A DNA stretch of 40,575 nt from an uncultured Marivita sp. (GCA_947503115.1 CANNCS010000025.1:1-40575), one strand, 5' to 3'; positions 18,355 through 28,902 are shown, counted from the first letter of the stretch. Numbers and translations: made by a program. The notes: generated from the sequence alone by a model not told the origin.

Positions 18355-20372
18355 TCCGCCGCGATCTTGGTGTCCTTGCGGGCTTTTACCCCCGCAGAGA
18401 GTTCAGCCATCAAACTGCTGGCACGCGCAATCGGGTTGGTCAGGTAGAAGTCCTGAATGGCATTGCGGAAGCTCGCATCGCCCAACTTGCCCGCTGACTC
18501 GGCCTGCCACGCGTTTTCCGGCACCTGATCGATCATCGTCAGATGTGGCACGTCCTTGACCAAGGCCTGACGCAGTTGCGCTAGGCTGTCAAACGGCAAT
18601 GTCGCGTCCAGCTCTGCAGACAATGCGCGCAGGATGGCCCAGTTTTCCTTGGCCTCGCCCGGCGCAAAGCCAGCGCGCAATGCAAGTTGCGGGCGACCTT
18701 CGGTGTTCACAAAGAGCCCTTGTTCTTCGGTATACGCGGCTCCCGGCAGGATGATATCCGCACGATGTGCGCCACGGTCGCCATGGCTGCCTTGGTAGAT
18801 CACAAACGGACCCGCTGCGATGTCGACCTCGTCTGCACCAAGATTGTAGATCACGTCTGCGCCGTCGATGGCTTTGTCCAGACCGCCTTCGGTCGTGCAG
18901 CCAGCATCCATCGCACCAACACGGCCAGCCGCTGTGTGCAGAACCATCAGTTTTAAACCATCAACCTGCGCACAGATGCCTTGAATGGTTGCCAAAACAG
19001 CCGCGCCGTCCGCCTCTCGCAATGCACCCTGACCGACGATAACAACACAATTGAGGTCTTGAGGCGACGCCATATCGAGGCTTGCCACATGGGCCAAGGC
19101 CGCACGATCCGAGCCCATATGTTCGTAATCATACGACAAATCGACCGCTTCACCGACAACAATAACGTCCGCACCGTTGGACCAAGCCTTGCGAATACGA
19201 GCGTTCAAAACGGGCGCTTCTTCACGCGGGTTGGTTCCGATCAGCAGGATCTTGTCTGCGGTATCAATGTCTTCAATCGCGGCCGTCCCGACATAGCCCG
19301 ACCGGTTGCCCGCAGGCAGCTTTGCCCCATCGGTGCGGCATTCGACGTTCCCGCCCTGCCCTTCGATCAGTACTTTCAAGGCATAGGCAGCTTCGGTTGA
19401 GGCGAGATCGCCCACCAGACCAGCAACCTTCTTGCCCTTCATCGCTTCAGCAGCTTTGGTCAGCGCCTCAGGCCAAGATGCTGGGCGCAGCTTGCCGTTT
19501 TCGCGGATGTAGGGCTTGTCCAGACGCTGACGGCGCAGGCCGTCCCAGACAAAACGGGTTTTGTCAGAAATCCACTCTTCATTCACGCCGTCATGGTTGC
19601 GCGGCAGGAACCGCATCACTTCGCGTCCCTTTGTATCGACACGAATGTTGGACCCAAGCGCGTCCATCACGTCGATGGATTCGGTTTTGGTCAGCTCCCA
19701 AGGACGGGCGGTGAAAGCATAGGGCTTGGACACCAGCGCGCCGACCGGGCACAGATCGATAATATTGCCCTGCATGTTGGAGTTGAGCGTCTCACCCAGA
19801 TATGACGTGATCTCGCTGTCTTCGCCTCGACCGGTCTGGCCCATCTGGGCGATGCCCGCGACCTCGGTCGTGAAGCGCACACAGCGGGTGCAGGAAATGC
19901 AGCGTGTCATGTGGGTTTCGACGAGCGGTCCCAGATCCAAATCTTCGACAGCCCGCTTGGGTTCGCGGAATCGGCTGAAATCGACGCCGTAGGCCATTGC
20001 CTGATCTTGAAGATCGCATTCGCCGCCCTGGTCACAAATCGGGCAATCCAGCGGGTGGTTGATGAGCAGGAACTCCATCACCCCTTCGCGGGCTTTTTTT
20101 ACCATTGGACTGTTTGTCTTGACTACAGGCGGCTGGCCCTCCGGCCCCGGACGCAAATCTTTGACTTGCATCGCACAGCTTGCCGCCGGCTTGGGAGGGC
20201 CACCAACCACCTCGACAAGACACATCCGGCAATTGCCGGCGATGGACAAACGCTCGTGATAGCAGAAGCGCGGCACCTCGATCCCGGCTTGTTCACAAGC
20301 CTGAATCAGCGTCATCGCGCCTTCTACTTCAACTTCGTTCCCATCAATGATGATCTTGCGCAAGTCAGACAT
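18351..20372 (-). CDS. nuoG: NADH-quinone oxidoreductase subunit G
   Basis: Large iron-sulfur subunit of the peripheral arm; 673 residues from ATG 20372, the length of the Paracoccus homologue. The N-terminal 2Fe-2S N1b ligands are Cys37, 48, 51 and 66; N5 uses His106, Cys110, 113 and 119 ([14 protein letters not shown]); N4 uses Cys158, 161, 164 and 208. The C-terminal molybdopterin-oxidoreductase-like domain is present but catalytically inert in this family. A longer frame from 20429 adds 19 residues of no family likeness ahead of the standard [11 protein letters not shown]. About 200 bases separate it from the upstream gene, the largest spacer inside the cluster except for that after nuoF. 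Confidence 0.97.
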   Translation of the reverse strand: MSDLRKIIIDGNEVEVEGAMTLIQACEQAGIEVPRFCYHERLSIAGNCRMCLVEVVGGPPKPAASCAMQVKDLRPGPEGQPPVVKTNSPMVKKAREGVMEFLLINHPLDCPICDQGGECDLQDQAMAYGVDFSRFREPKRAVEDLDLGPLVETHMTRCISCTRCVRFTTEVAGIAQMGQTGRGEDSEITSYLGETLNSNMQGNIIDLCPVGALVSKPYAFTARPWELTKTESIDVMDALGSNIRVDTKGREVMRFLPRNHDGVNEEWISDKTRFVWDGLRRQRLDKPYIRENGKLRPASWPEALTKAAEAMKGKKVAGLVGDLASTEAAYALKVLIEGQGGNVECRTDGAKLPAGNRSGYVGTAAIEDIDTADKILLIGTNPREEAPVLNARIRKAWSNGADVIVVGEAVDLSYDYEHMGSDRAALAHVASLDMASPQDLNCVVIVGQGALREADGAAVLATIQGICAQVDGLKLMVLHTAAGRVGAMDAGCTTEGGLDKAIDGADVIYNLGADEVDIAAGPFVIYQGSHGDRGAHRADIILPGAAYTEEQGLFVNTEGRPQLALRAGFAPGEAKENWAILRALSAELDATLPFDSLAQLRQALVKDVPHLTMIDQVPENAWQAESAGKLGDASFRNAIQDFYLTNPIARASSLMAELSAGVKARKDTKIAAE

Positions 20373-20515
20373 GCCCGAGCCCTTTGTTCCCATTTGGCTG
20401 GCGCAGTCGATGCCGTGGCAAACGGGCAATCGGCTGACGTCGCCCGCCTTCTAACGTGGCTTATCGGATTAGGCTAGATCTTCAGGCAAAAAGTTGCGGT
20501 GAAATATCGACGCGG

Positions 20516-20533
20516 GGTGCATTTTTCTGCACC
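20516..20533 (-). other. Small inverted repeat in the nuoG leader
   Basis: GGTGCA (20516-20521) and TGCACC (20528-20533) form a perfect 6-bp repeat with a 6-base spacer, about 145 bases upstream of the nuoG start. A second imperfect repeat (CAGAAA.../...TTTCTG) lies beside it at about 20537-20556. No convincing sigma-70 promoter was found in the 197-base nuoG leader. The structures may be operator or mRNA elements. Confidence 0.3.
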
Positions 20534-20569
20534 TGCACAGAAACGTCCGTTTTCTGCGTTGTCATGGCG

Positions 20570-20965
20570 TTATCTGAGCAACTGCCCGATGTCGGTTTGC
20601 GCTTGAATTTGCTGCTGCCCAAAGCGGCAGAGCGCAGGGATGTCATTTGCTGGCACCCCGTTGTTGAAAAGGAATTGCTCTGCCTTTTCCTTCATGCGAG
20701 CTTTTTCATCCTTTGAGGTGACATATCGCTCCACCTCTTTTTCGGTATAGCCCATGTCGCGCGCGACAGATTTCAACCGATTCAGTTCGGAATAGGCCCG
20801 GATTAAACGAGCGTTGATGCCATCGCAGGATTTCCGGATCGCATCCGCTATCGCCACATGCATCAGGCCATTGTCGATTTCGACCACATCTCGCAGGGCC
20901 GGTTTGGCGGAAGCCGCTCCGCCAATAGAAAGAGCAGCAATCAGGAACGCCGTCAGAATACGCAT
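20570..20965 (-). CDS. DUF5333 family exported protein
   Basis: 131 residues from ATG 20965 (a GTG one codon earlier is possible). The first 20 residues (MRILTAFLIAALSIGGAASA) form a classical signal peptide with an Ala-x-Ala cleavage site. The mature protein is mainly helical and charged, with two cysteines (KSCDGIN and ALCRFG) that could pair in the periplasm. The pattern 'LRDVVEIDNGLMHVAIADAIRKSC' and the C-terminal 'LCRFG...IGQLLR' fit DUF5333, a family I associate with Rhodobacteraceae nuo clusters; that is recall, not a search. It lies between a lipoprotein gene and nuoG. Function unknown. Confidence 0.78.
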   Translation of the reverse strand: MRILTAFLIAALSIGGAASAKPALRDVVEIDNGLMHVAIADAIRKSCDGINARLIRAYSELNRLKSVARDMGYTEKEVERYVTSKDEKARMKEKAEQFLFNNGVPANDIPALCRFGQQQIQAQTDIGQLLR

Positions 20966-21055
20966 CACTTCACCCGGTTTGGTCTGTCTCCCATATGGGG
21001 ACGACAGCGATGGCTATTCAATATCACAGGTCAAAACTTTGGTGATTCCAGTCGA

Positions 21056-21388
21056 CTAGGGCTCGACGCAGCGCCCAGTGAGGACAATACGATCATCCTC
21101 GATTACCAATTCATCATCCGGCACATCAGGACCGTTGATCCACGCCACATCAGAACTGCCAAGATAGCCGATACAATGCTGCACAACCTGATAGGACGCA
21201 GCTTGCTTTGCCCCCTCAAGGCTGACCGATGCCGGACCGCCACGCGCAACAAATCCAGCACGATCACTGCGTTCCGACCGCAAATCGCCGCCGAACCGTG
21301 CGCCGTCAAACGTCACGGTGTCCTGATCGCCTTGGCCACAGGCCGCAAGCAGACACAGGACCGATGCACAGAGCCAACCAGTTTTCAT
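21056..21388 (-). CDS. Small lipoprotein downstream of the nuoF terminators
   Basis: 110 residues from ATG 21388, which follows an AGGGG at normal spacing. It begins with a lipoprotein signal peptide ending in LAAC (Cys17). The frame is open to 21514, but that would run through a terminator hairpin and give no signal peptide, so the inner start is used. The mature part has two more Cys (QHCIGY and TGRCVEP). No known domain. It is the first gene after the two terminator-like hairpins that follow nuoF, so its expression, and perhaps that of DUF5333 and nuoG, may depend on a separate promoter or on readthrough. Confidence 0.75.
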   Translation of the reverse strand: MKTGWLCASVLCLLAACGQGDQDTVTFDGARFGGDLRSERSDRAGFVARGGPASVSLEGAKQAASYQVVQHCIGYLGSSDVAWINGPDVPDDELVIEDDRIVLTGRCVEP

Positions 21389-21477
21389 GGAGCTACCCCT
21401 TGGAATGTCTTGCCGCACCATGCGCTTAGACGCGGGAAGCTTGCAACCCCCGAGCAGGGTTGATGTCGTTTGAAACG

Positions 21478-21502
21478 AAAAAAGGCGCCACAAAGCGCCT
21501 TT
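21478..21502 (-). terminator. Intrinsic terminator inside the nuo cluster (second of two)
   Basis: On the minus strand AAAGGCGC (21502-21495) pairs exactly with GCGCCTTT (21488-21481) around a 6-base loop, and the T run reaches six T (21483-21478). Stem, loop and tail are those of a Rho-independent terminator. It lies 64-88 bases after the nuoF stop and 90 bases before the next start. Confidence 0.82.
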
Positions 21503-21540
21503 CTCAGTGGCCAATCGAACGGCCTTGCAACCATGTCGAA

Positions 21541-21560
21541 AAGCCGTTTCGAAACGGCTT
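21541..21560 (-). terminator. 20-bp perfect palindrome after the nuoF stop (first of two hairpins)
   Basis: AAGCCGTTTCGAAACGGCTT is a perfect 20-base palindrome beginning five bases after the nuoF TAA (21568-21566). As RNA it forms a stem closed by a UUCG-like turn and is followed on the minus strand by TTCGA, a weak tail. It probably works with the next hairpin as a double terminator or 3'-end stabiliser. As DNA it could also bind a dimeric protein. Confidence 0.6.
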
Positions 21561-21565
21561 CCAGC

Positions 21566-22864
21566 TTACTCCGCAGCGACTGCGCTGACGCGACCTGTCT
21601 TCTGCGCCTTGATCCGGTCCTCAATCTCGTCGCGGAAGTTCTTGATGAGACCCTGAATTGGCCAGGCCGCCGCATCGCCAAGAGCACAGATTGTGTGGCC
21701 CTCAACCTGCTTGGTCACGTCAAATAGCATGTCGATCTCTTCGACCTCGGCTTCGCCGCGCACCAGACGATCCATCACGCGCATCATCCAGCCGGTGCCT
21801 TCGCGGCACGGTGTACACTGACCGCAGCTTTCGTGCTTGTAGAACTTGGACAGACGCCAGATCGCCTTGATGATGTCCGTCGACTGATCCATTACGATCA
21901 CCGCAGCCGTGCCAAGGCCAGAACCCAGCTCGCCACGCAGATAGTCGAAATCCATAATCGCATCGCGCATGTTCTCGCCGCGCACGCAGGGCACGGACGA
22001 TCCACCGGGGATCACGGCCTTGAGGTTGTCCCAACCGCCCCGAATGCCGCCACAGTGCTTTTCGATCAGCTCTTCAAACGAGATCGACATCGCCTCTTCA
22101 ACCACGCACGGGTTGTTCACATGGCCCGAAATTGCAAACAGCTTGGTGCCCGCATTGTTCTGACGGCCAAAGCCCGAGAACCATTCACCGCCCCGACGCA
22201 GAATGGTCGGCACAACCGCAATGGATTCCACATTGTTCACAGTGGTCGGGCAACCATAAAGACCCGATCCGGCCGGGAATGGCGGCTTCATGCGCGGCAT
22301 ACCCTTTTTGCCTTCAAGGCTTTCAAGAAGCGCGGTTTCTTCACCGCAGATATACGCACCCGCGCCATGGTGCAGATAGATGTCGAAATCCCACCCCGAT
22401 CCAGAGGCATTCTTCCCAACCAACCCGGCATCATAGGCTTCGTCGATAGCGGCTTGCAGCGCTTCTTTCTCGCGGATGTATTCACCGCGAATGTAGATGT
22501 AGCACGCATGCGCTTGCATCGCGAAAGACGCAATGAGGCAGCCTTCGATCAGCGTGTGCGGGTCGTGGCGCATGATTTCGCGGTCTTTACAGGTGCCCGG
22601 TTCGGATTCGTCCGCGTTCACAACAAGATAGCTAGGACGCCCGTCGCTTTCCTTGGGCATGAAAGACCACTTGAGGCCAGTCGGGAAGCCCGCACCGCCG
22701 CGGCCCCGCAGACCCGAGGCTTTCATCTCGTCGATGATCCAGTCACGCCCCTTTTCGATAAGCTTGGCCGTGCCATCCCAATGGCCGCGCGCCTGCGCAC
22801 CCTTGAGGGTCCGGTCATGCATCCCGTAGATATTGGTAAAGATCCGGTCCTGATCGCTCAGCAT
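21566..22864 (-). CDS. nuoF: NADH-quinone oxidoreductase subunit F
   Basis: NADH- and FMN-binding subunit that starts electron transfer in complex I. 432 residues with the NADH-binding [10 protein letters not shown] (54-63), the FMN loop [12 protein letters not shown] (167-178), and the N3 4Fe-4S ligands Cys347, Cys350, Cys353 (SCGQCTPC) and Cys393. The short variable C-terminal tail ends SAVAAE. It starts three bases after the DUF5337-type gene. Unlike most members of the cluster it is followed not by an overlapping gene but by two terminator-like hairpins. Confidence 0.98.
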   Translation of the reverse strand: MLSDQDRIFTNIYGMHDRTLKGAQARGHWDGTAKLIEKGRDWIIDEMKASGLRGRGGAGFPTGLKWSFMPKESDGRPSYLVVNADESEPGTCKDREIMRHDPHTLIEGCLIASFAMQAHACYIYIRGEYIREKEALQAAIDEAYDAGLVGKNASGSGWDFDIYLHHGAGAYICGEETALLESLEGKKGMPRMKPPFPAGSGLYGCPTTVNNVESIAVVPTILRRGGEWFSGFGRQNNAGTKLFAISGHVNNPCVVEEAMSISFEELIEKHCGGIRGGWDNLKAVIPGGSSVPCVRGENMRDAIMDFDYLRGELGSGLGTAAVIVMDQSTDIIKAIWRLSKFYKHESCGQCTPCREGTGWMMRVMDRLVRGEAEVEEIDMLFDVTKQVEGHTICALGDAAAWPIQGLIKNFRDEIEDRIKAQKTGRVSAVAAE

Positions 22865-22867
22865 TGC

Positions 22868-23086
22868 TCAATCCTTGTCAGCCTGGCGCGCACGCCAGAG
22901 TTGGTATGTCATCCATAATCCTGCGCCGAACCCCGCCAGAGCGGCGAGGTCGAACAGGGCACGGGTCCGCTGGCTCCAGCCATATTCGGACCCGATGGCA
23001 GTCACCAGAATCCAGAAAAGGCCAATTGCTGCGATGAACAGCGCTATCCGCCGTCCCTTGCGTGCCTCGTCTGAATCCCGGCTCAT
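22868..23086 (-). CDS. Small two-helix membrane protein, DUF5337-like
   Basis: 72 residues with two predicted transmembrane helices (about 13-32 and 44-64) joined by a short polar loop, a charged N-terminus (SRDSDEARKGRR) and a basic C-terminal end. Length, topology and place just upstream of nuoF match the DUF5337 family of Rhodobacteraceae as I recall it. Its stop is three bases from the nuoF ATG, so it is translated from the nuo mRNA. It could be an assembly factor or a supernumerary subunit; nothing in the sequence decides. Confidence 0.7.
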   Translation of the reverse strand: MSRDSDEARKGRRIALFIAAIGLFWILVTAIGSEYGWSQRTRALFDLAALAGFGAGLWMTYQLWRARQADKD

Positions 23087-23105
23087 GGTTTGGTCTTACC
23101 CCCAG

Positions 23106-24008
23106 TCAATACACGTCACCCTTATCGACGCGCTTGGAGAATTCTGTGTCCCCGCCAGAAGCGAGAATCTTTGCTTGTTCGACCCAGTTGTCGCGCGACA
23201 CGCGGCCTTTGAAGCCTTCGAGATTGGCATTCACCCATGCCTCTTCGTCGGCGGTCCAGTTCGCAATTTGGTCGAAATGATAGAAGCCCATGGAATGCAG
23301 TAGCTTTTCGAGCTTCGGCCCCACGCCTTTGATTTCCTTGAGGTTGTCCGGACCGCCTTCACGCGCCGCGCTCAGTGTGGCCGGTTTCGCGCCTTCTTCT
23401 GCGCCTTCCTGTTTGCCGTCACCGTCGTAATCCGGCGTCGCGGCAGTGGCGGGTGCCGCCTTTGGAGCTTTTGCAGCGGCGGGCTTAGCGGCGCCTTCGT
23501 ACTTCCACTCACCTTTACGCGCAGCAAGTTCTTCCTGTCCAGCCAGACGGGTCGAAGGTTTCAACTGCCCTTTTGGTTCGGCGGAAGCTGTCGTGGCTGC
23601 CGGCTCGGCGGCAGGTGCAGCTTTCGCAGCAGCAGAAGCAGTCGATCCCACCGGAGCGGCTTTGGCCGGGCTGGTGCTTTCGTCTGCTGTCGGCGCTGGC
23701 GGTACAGAGACCGGCGGAGCATTCGGAGACTCGGCCTTCGGAGCCGATGCCTTGGGTGCGGGTGCAGAGGTTTCGCGTGCATTCGAGGCGTCGATGTTTC
23801 CGGCGCCACGCGCTTCAGGCAAATCACGACAGAAAATCCAGTTGAACGCGAGTCCCAGAACAACAAATGCCAGACCGGCCATGAAAATGGCTCCGACGAA
23901 GCCCCAGTCTCCGAGAACAAGCAGTAGAATGAAGACAAGTAGTCCCACCCCTGCGGCCAAGGCCCATGACCCCAGCTGGCAACCAATGCCGGAATTCTGT
24001 TGTTGCAT
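23106..24008 (-). CDS. Membrane-anchored protein sharing the NuoE C-terminal domain
   Basis: 300 residues in three parts. Residues about 14-60 form two tightly spaced transmembrane helices. About 65-215 is an Ala/Pro/Lys-rich, low-complexity linker, probably disordered and cytoplasmic. Residues 223-300 form a compact domain beginning LKEIKGVGPKLEKLL, a helix-hairpin-helix-like element, and continuing [11 protein letters not shown]...[14 protein letters not shown]. The same domain, and a preceding LAG.EELAARKG.WKY motif, ends the adjacent NuoE protein, with long identical runs. The gene lies between nuoE and the DUF5337-like gene, 28 and 19 bases away. An anchor holding something to the membrane near complex I is a reasonable guess, not shown. 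Confidence 0.8.
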   Translation of the reverse strand: MQQQNSGIGCQLGSWALAAGVGLLVFILLLVLGDWGFVGAIFMAGLAFVVLGLAFNWIFCRDLPEARGAGNIDASNARETSAPAPKASAPKAESPNAPPVSVPPAPTADESTSPAKAAPVGSTASAAAKAAPAAEPAATTASAEPKGQLKPSTRLAGQEELAARKGEWKYEGAAKPAAAKAPKAAPATAATPDYDGDGKQEGAEEGAKPATLSAAREGGPDNLKEIKGVGPKLEKLLHSMGFYHFDQIANWTADEEAWVNANLEGFKGRVSRDNWVEQAKILASGGDTEFSKRVDKGDVY

Positions 24009-24036
24009 TCGTACTCTCCCTGTCCGTGTTCAGATG

Positions 24037-25296
24037 TTACTTATCGTAAACATCACCTTTCTTGACACGTGCAGAAAACTCTGTCTCGCCGCCTGAGGCA
24101 AGTGTCTTGGACTGTTCGACCCAATTATCGCGGGACACGCGACCCTTGAAGCCTTCGAGGTTTTGATCGACCCAAGCCACCTCTTCTGCGGTCCAAGCCG
24201 CGATCTGATCGAAGTGATAAAAGCCGAGACGGTTGCACAAGGCGGCCAATTTCGGGCCGATCCCCTTGATCCGCTTCAGGTCATCGCCTTGCCCATCACG
24301 CGCGGCCGTCAGGGTCTCGGGCTTGGTGCCCGGTCCTTCTGAAACCTCAGGTGCCGAAGTTGACGGCTCTTCACGCTCGACCTGTTTGTCGGTCGTCGCT
24401 TTGGCGTATTTCCATGTTCCCTTGCGCGCGGCCAGCTCGGTCTCGCCCGCCAGTTCGGCCGAAGGTTTGAGCGGTGACGCGGCATCAGAAGCAGATGCTT
24501 TTTCCGGCTTGGGTGCAGCTTCGGCGGCAGGGCGCGACGGTGTGGTCACCTTATTCGCGGCCTTTGCGACGGTCTGCGGACGCCCGCCTGCATCGCCCCA
24601 AGGATGCAGCAACGGCACTTCGGTGCCATCAATGCGCTTGACCGTATCGCCGATATCCGTGGCAAGCTGCACAGACGCATTATACTGGTGCCGACCGCTT
24701 TCGAATTCGGTCAGGCTTGTCAGGCCGGATTTCGGCTCTGCCGCATAGCGCCCGTTCTGTGGGCCAGGCGTCGGAACCTTGCCCGCAACCAATTCATCAA
24801 GGATCTCAGCAAACCGCGCGGCGGTCAGGTCTTCGTAATAATCCTTGCCGATCTGCGCCATCGGCGCGTTGGCGCAGGCACCCAGACACTCGACTTCTTC
24901 CCATGTCAACTTGCCGTCAGCGGACAGCGTGTGCGGCTTGGCGGCGATCTTTTCTTTACAAACGGCAACCAGATCCTCGGCACCGCAGATCATGCAGGAT
25001 GTGGTGCCACAAATTTGGATATTCGCAACGCTACCAACCGGTTGCAGCTGGAACATAAAGTAGAACGAGGCCACTTCGAACGCACGCATGTAGGCCATGC
25101 CCAGCATATCCGCGACCGCTTCGATTGCCGGACGGGTCAGCCAGCCTTCTTGCTCTTGCGCACGCCACAACAGCGGAATAATCGCGCTGGCCTGACGGCC
25201 CTCGGGATACTTGGTGATTTGCGCTTTTGCCCATGCCTGGTTGGCAGGGGTAAATGCAAAACTTGCAGGCTGTTCGGAATGAAGGCGTCGTAGCAT
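24037..25296 (-). CDS. nuoE: NADH-quinone oxidoreductase subunit E with a C-terminal extension
   Basis: Carries the 2Fe-2S cluster N1a in a thioredoxin-like domain; ligands Cys96, Cys101, Cys137 and Cys141 are all present. From ATG 25296, preceded by AGGA, it has 419 residues, far more than E. coli NuoE (166). The canonical part ends by about residue 240. An Ala/Pro/Ser/Lys-rich linker follows, and residues 340-419 form a domain with a helix-hairpin-helix-like [14 protein letters not shown] and [11 protein letters not shown]...[11 protein letters not shown]. The same domain ends the next gene's product. Long NuoE proteins are known from this family of bacteria. The frame is open to 25431, but those codons overlap the preceding gene. 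Confidence 0.96.
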   Translation of the reverse strand: MLRRLHSEQPASFAFTPANQAWAKAQITKYPEGRQASAIIPLLWRAQEQEGWLTRPAIEAVADMLGMAYMRAFEVASFYFMFQLQPVGSVANIQICGTTSCMICGAEDLVAVCKEKIAAKPHTLSADGKLTWEEVECLGACANAPMAQIGKDYYEDLTAARFAEILDELVAGKVPTPGPQNGRYAAEPKSGLTSLTEFESGRHQYNASVQLATDIGDTVKRIDGTEVPLLHPWGDAGGRPQTVAKAANKVTTPSRPAAEAAPKPEKASASDAASPLKPSAELAGETELAARKGTWKYAKATTDKQVEREEPSTSAPEVSEGPGTKPETLTAARDGQGDDLKRIKGIGPKLAALCNRLGFYHFDQIAAWTAEEVAWVDQNLEGFKGRVSRDNWVEQSKTLASGGETEFSARVKKGDVYDK

Positions 25297-25304
25297 GTCG
25301 TATC

Positions 25305-25613
25305 CTATTGCGTCATCAGGCAGACAACGGGAATGTTCGGTATGGTGCGGCCCGTGGCGTTTCCAGCCAGTTCCGCAAGCAGCGCAGTCTGGCGCGTGGC
25401 TTGATCCTCGGGCGTGTCGAAAAGAAAACACAGGTAGATGTCTGACCCGTTGGTCATGCCGTAGACGGTATTACCCGAACCGCCAGTACCGAACGGGGCG
25501 AATCCCTGCGCGACAAGGTCGGACGAAAAGACATAGTCCGACTGGCCCGGTTCATAGGCCGTCGCAATGGTTCCGGCGAAGGCCATGGCGGATATGGCAA
25601 TCGCACGCATCAT
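25305..25613 (-). CDS. Small exported protein between nuoD and nuoE
   Basis: 102 residues from ATG 25613, which overlaps the stop of the preceding lipoprotein gene as ATGA (a second ATG follows directly). The N-terminus [19 protein letters not shown] is a signal peptide with Ala-x-Ala cleavage. The mature part is Gly/Thr-rich ([19 protein letters not shown]) and has two cysteines, in YLCFLF and near the end (VVCLMTQ). No known domain recognised. The stop is eight bases before nuoE. Periplasmic location is predicted; role unknown. Confidence 0.72.
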   Translation of the reverse strand: MMRAIAISAMAFAGTIATAYEPGQSDYVFSSDLVAQGFAPFGTGGSGNTVYGMTNGSDIYLCFLFDTPEDQATRQTALLAELAGNATGRTIPNIPVVCLMTQ

Positions 25614-25897
25614 TTCGGCGCACATCCTCCCGAGATCAGGCGCACGCCGCCATTTTCTAACGAAACCGCCGATTCGGCGGCCACGCGATATTGAGCCACT
25701 TCAATGACCTGTTCACGGGTCAGTCCGGTCTGAAGTTCCACCGGAAGATAGTCGCTTTCGCCCACCAAATCGCACCCGATCGAGGCGACCGCCTCGTCGA
25801 AGGCCACCAGATCGTCCTGCGTCACGCCTTCCGGCGGCAGCGCACAGGCTGCAAGCAGGCCAAATCCAGCCATCGGAGCGAAAGGCCGACCGTTCAT
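25610..25897 (-). CDS. Small lipoprotein between nuoD and nuoE
   Basis: 95 residues with a short hydrophobic N-terminus ending in the lipobox LAAC (Cys18) and two further cysteines (Cys42 and Cys92). The mature part has a helix-rich region ([22 protein letters not shown]). It overlaps nuoD upstream and the next small exported protein downstream by four bases each, so translation is coupled to complex I subunits. The positive charge at the N-terminus is weak (one Arg), so the lipoprotein call is moderate. Function unknown. Confidence 0.7.
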   Translation of the reverse strand: MNGRPFAPMAGFGLLAACALPPEGVTQDDLVAFDEAVASIGCDLVGESDYLPVELQTGLTREQVIEVAQYRVAAESAVSLENGGVRLISGGCAPK

Positions 25898-27122
25898 CGG
25901 TCGATTTCTCCAAACACAACGTCCATGGTTCCGATAATCGCTGCCACGTCGGCAAGCTGATGACCGGACGCGACATGGTCCATCGCCTGCAGGTGCAAGA
26001 ACCCGGGCGCGCGCAGCTTAGCGCGGTAGGGTTTGTTGCTTCCATCAGCGACAAGGTAAACCCCGAATTCACCTTTAGGCGCTTCAACACAGGCATAGAC
26101 CTCGCCCTCGGGCACATGGAAGCCTTCGGTGTAAAGCTTGAAGTGGTGAATCAGCGCTTCCATCGAGGTCTTCATCTCGGACCGCTTCGGCGGAGTGACC
26201 TTGCCACGGGCGAGGATATCGCCCTGCCCTTCGGGCGCGCGCAACTTTTCGATGGCCTGTTTGATGATCTTCAGCGACTGGCGCATCTCTTCCATGCGGA
26301 CAAGATAACGATCATAACAATCGCCGTTTTTGCCCACCGGAATCTGGAAGTCGAACTCATCGTAGCATTCGTAGGGCTGCGAACGACGCAAATCCCATGC
26401 AAGCCCAGACCCCCGCACCATCACACCAGAGAAACCCCAATCAAGGATTTCGTCCTCGGTCACAACGCCAATATCGGCGTTACGCTGTTTGAAGATGCGG
26501 TTCTCGGTCAGAAGCCCATCAATATCCGCCAAGACGCGCGGGAATTCATCCGCCCACTGGTCAATATCGTCAATCAGATCGCTTGGCAGGTCTTGATGCA
26601 CACCACCGGGACGGAAATAAGCCGCGTGCAGACGCGCACCACAGGCCCGCTCGTAAAACACCATCAGCTTTTCGCGTTCTTCAAAACCCCAAAGCGGCGG
26701 CGTCAGCGCTCCGACGTCCATCGCCTGCGTGGTGACGTTCAACAGGTGGTTCAGAACGCGGCCGATCTCAGAGTACAAAACCCGGATCAGCGAGGCCCGA
26801 CGCGGCACTTCCACACCGGTCAACTTTTCAATCGCCAAACACCACGCATGTTCCTGGTTCATCGGCGCCACATAATCGAGGCGGTCGAAATACGGCAGGT
26901 TCTGCAGATAAGTGCGGCTTTCCATCAGCTTTTCGGTGCCACGGTGAAGCAGGCCGATATGCGGATCGCAACGTTCTACGATCTCGCCGTCCAACTCTAG
27001 GACGAGCCGCAGAACTCCGTGTGCCGCGGGGTGCTGCGGGCCAAAGTTGATGTTGAAGTTGCGGATGCTCTGCTCACCAGAGACCGCATCGACGCTTCCA
27101 TCGTCAAACTTGGAGCCGTCCA

Positions 27123-27126
<4 letters not shown>
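25894..27126 (-). CDS. nuoD: NADH-quinone oxidoreductase subunit D
   Basis: 49-kDa-type subunit lining the quinone site of complex I. 410 residues with [14 protein letters not shown] near the N-terminus (the His pair of the quinone pocket), [17 protein letters not shown], the [10 protein letters not shown] segment, and the typical end [12 protein letters not shown]. The ATG overlaps the nuoC stop as ATGA and is preceded by GGAGG. The stop overlaps a lipoprotein gene. It is separate from nuoC, unlike the fused NuoCD of E. coli. Confidence 0.98.
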
Positions 27127-28605
<1,479 letters not shown>

Positions 28606-28653
28606 GTCTTCCAAGACGAGGCTCCTTTTCCCATCGCGCACCAAGACGCGCCG

Positions 28654-28675
28654 TCAAGTGGCGAGGTTGACTTGA
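28654..28675 (-). promoter_or_regulatory. Inverted repeat at the predicted 5' end of the nuo mRNA
   Basis: TCAAGT (28654-28659) and ACTTGA (28670-28675) are perfectly inverted around 10 bases, placed from about the predicted start site to +20 of the nuoA promoter. It does not fit the FNR-type half sites (TTGAT...ATCAA). It may be an operator or a 5'-end hairpin. Confidence 0.35.
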
Positions 28676-28679
28676 GGGT

Positions 28680-28708
28680 GATCTACTCCCGTCTCTGCCG
28701 GGGGTCAA
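28680..28708 (-). promoter_or_regulatory. Candidate sigma-70 promoter of the nuo cluster
   Basis: On the minus strand TTGACC (28708-28703) is followed after exactly 17 bases by TAGATC (28685-28680). The -35 box matches five of six consensus bases, the -10 box only three. It lies 75 bases upstream of the nuoA start and just downstream of a transcription terminator, where a promoter is expected. Confidence 0.45.
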
Positions 28709-28747
28709 CCGCGCGGCGACATCTTCGATGCAACGAATATCTTTGCG

Positions 28748-28782
28748 AAAACAGGCGGATCTTCGAGATTTTCGCCTGTTTT
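28748..28782. terminator. Bidirectional terminator between the cytochrome gene and nuoA
   Basis: AAAACAGGCG (28748-28757) and CGCCTGTTTT (28773-28782) form a perfect 10-bp stem, with a further ATCT/AGAT pairing inside the loop. Because the arms begin with A and end with T, each strand has a stem followed by T: TTTT on the minus strand, TTTTT on the plus strand. It lies downstream of the cytochrome gene (minus) and upstream of the nuo promoter, insulating the two. Confidence 0.8.
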
Positions 28783-28902
28783 TAGGCAGATGCGGCAATG
28801 AGTCGGACCACGACTCCATATTGCGCCGCGCCGTTGCGTCGCGGCAGGCGCTGCAAAGCCCGTTTGGCTGTGCTGCACGCGCAGAAACCGATCTGCCCGA
28901 GT

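Noticed and set aside
21833-22918. 361-codon plus-strand frame opposite nuoF
   Set aside because: Antisense shadow of nuoF with no recognisable protein features.
25960-27000. 346-codon plus-strand frame opposite nuoD
   Set aside because: Antisense to a strongly conserved gene; composition is that of a frame shadow and no ribosome-binding site or domain is seen.
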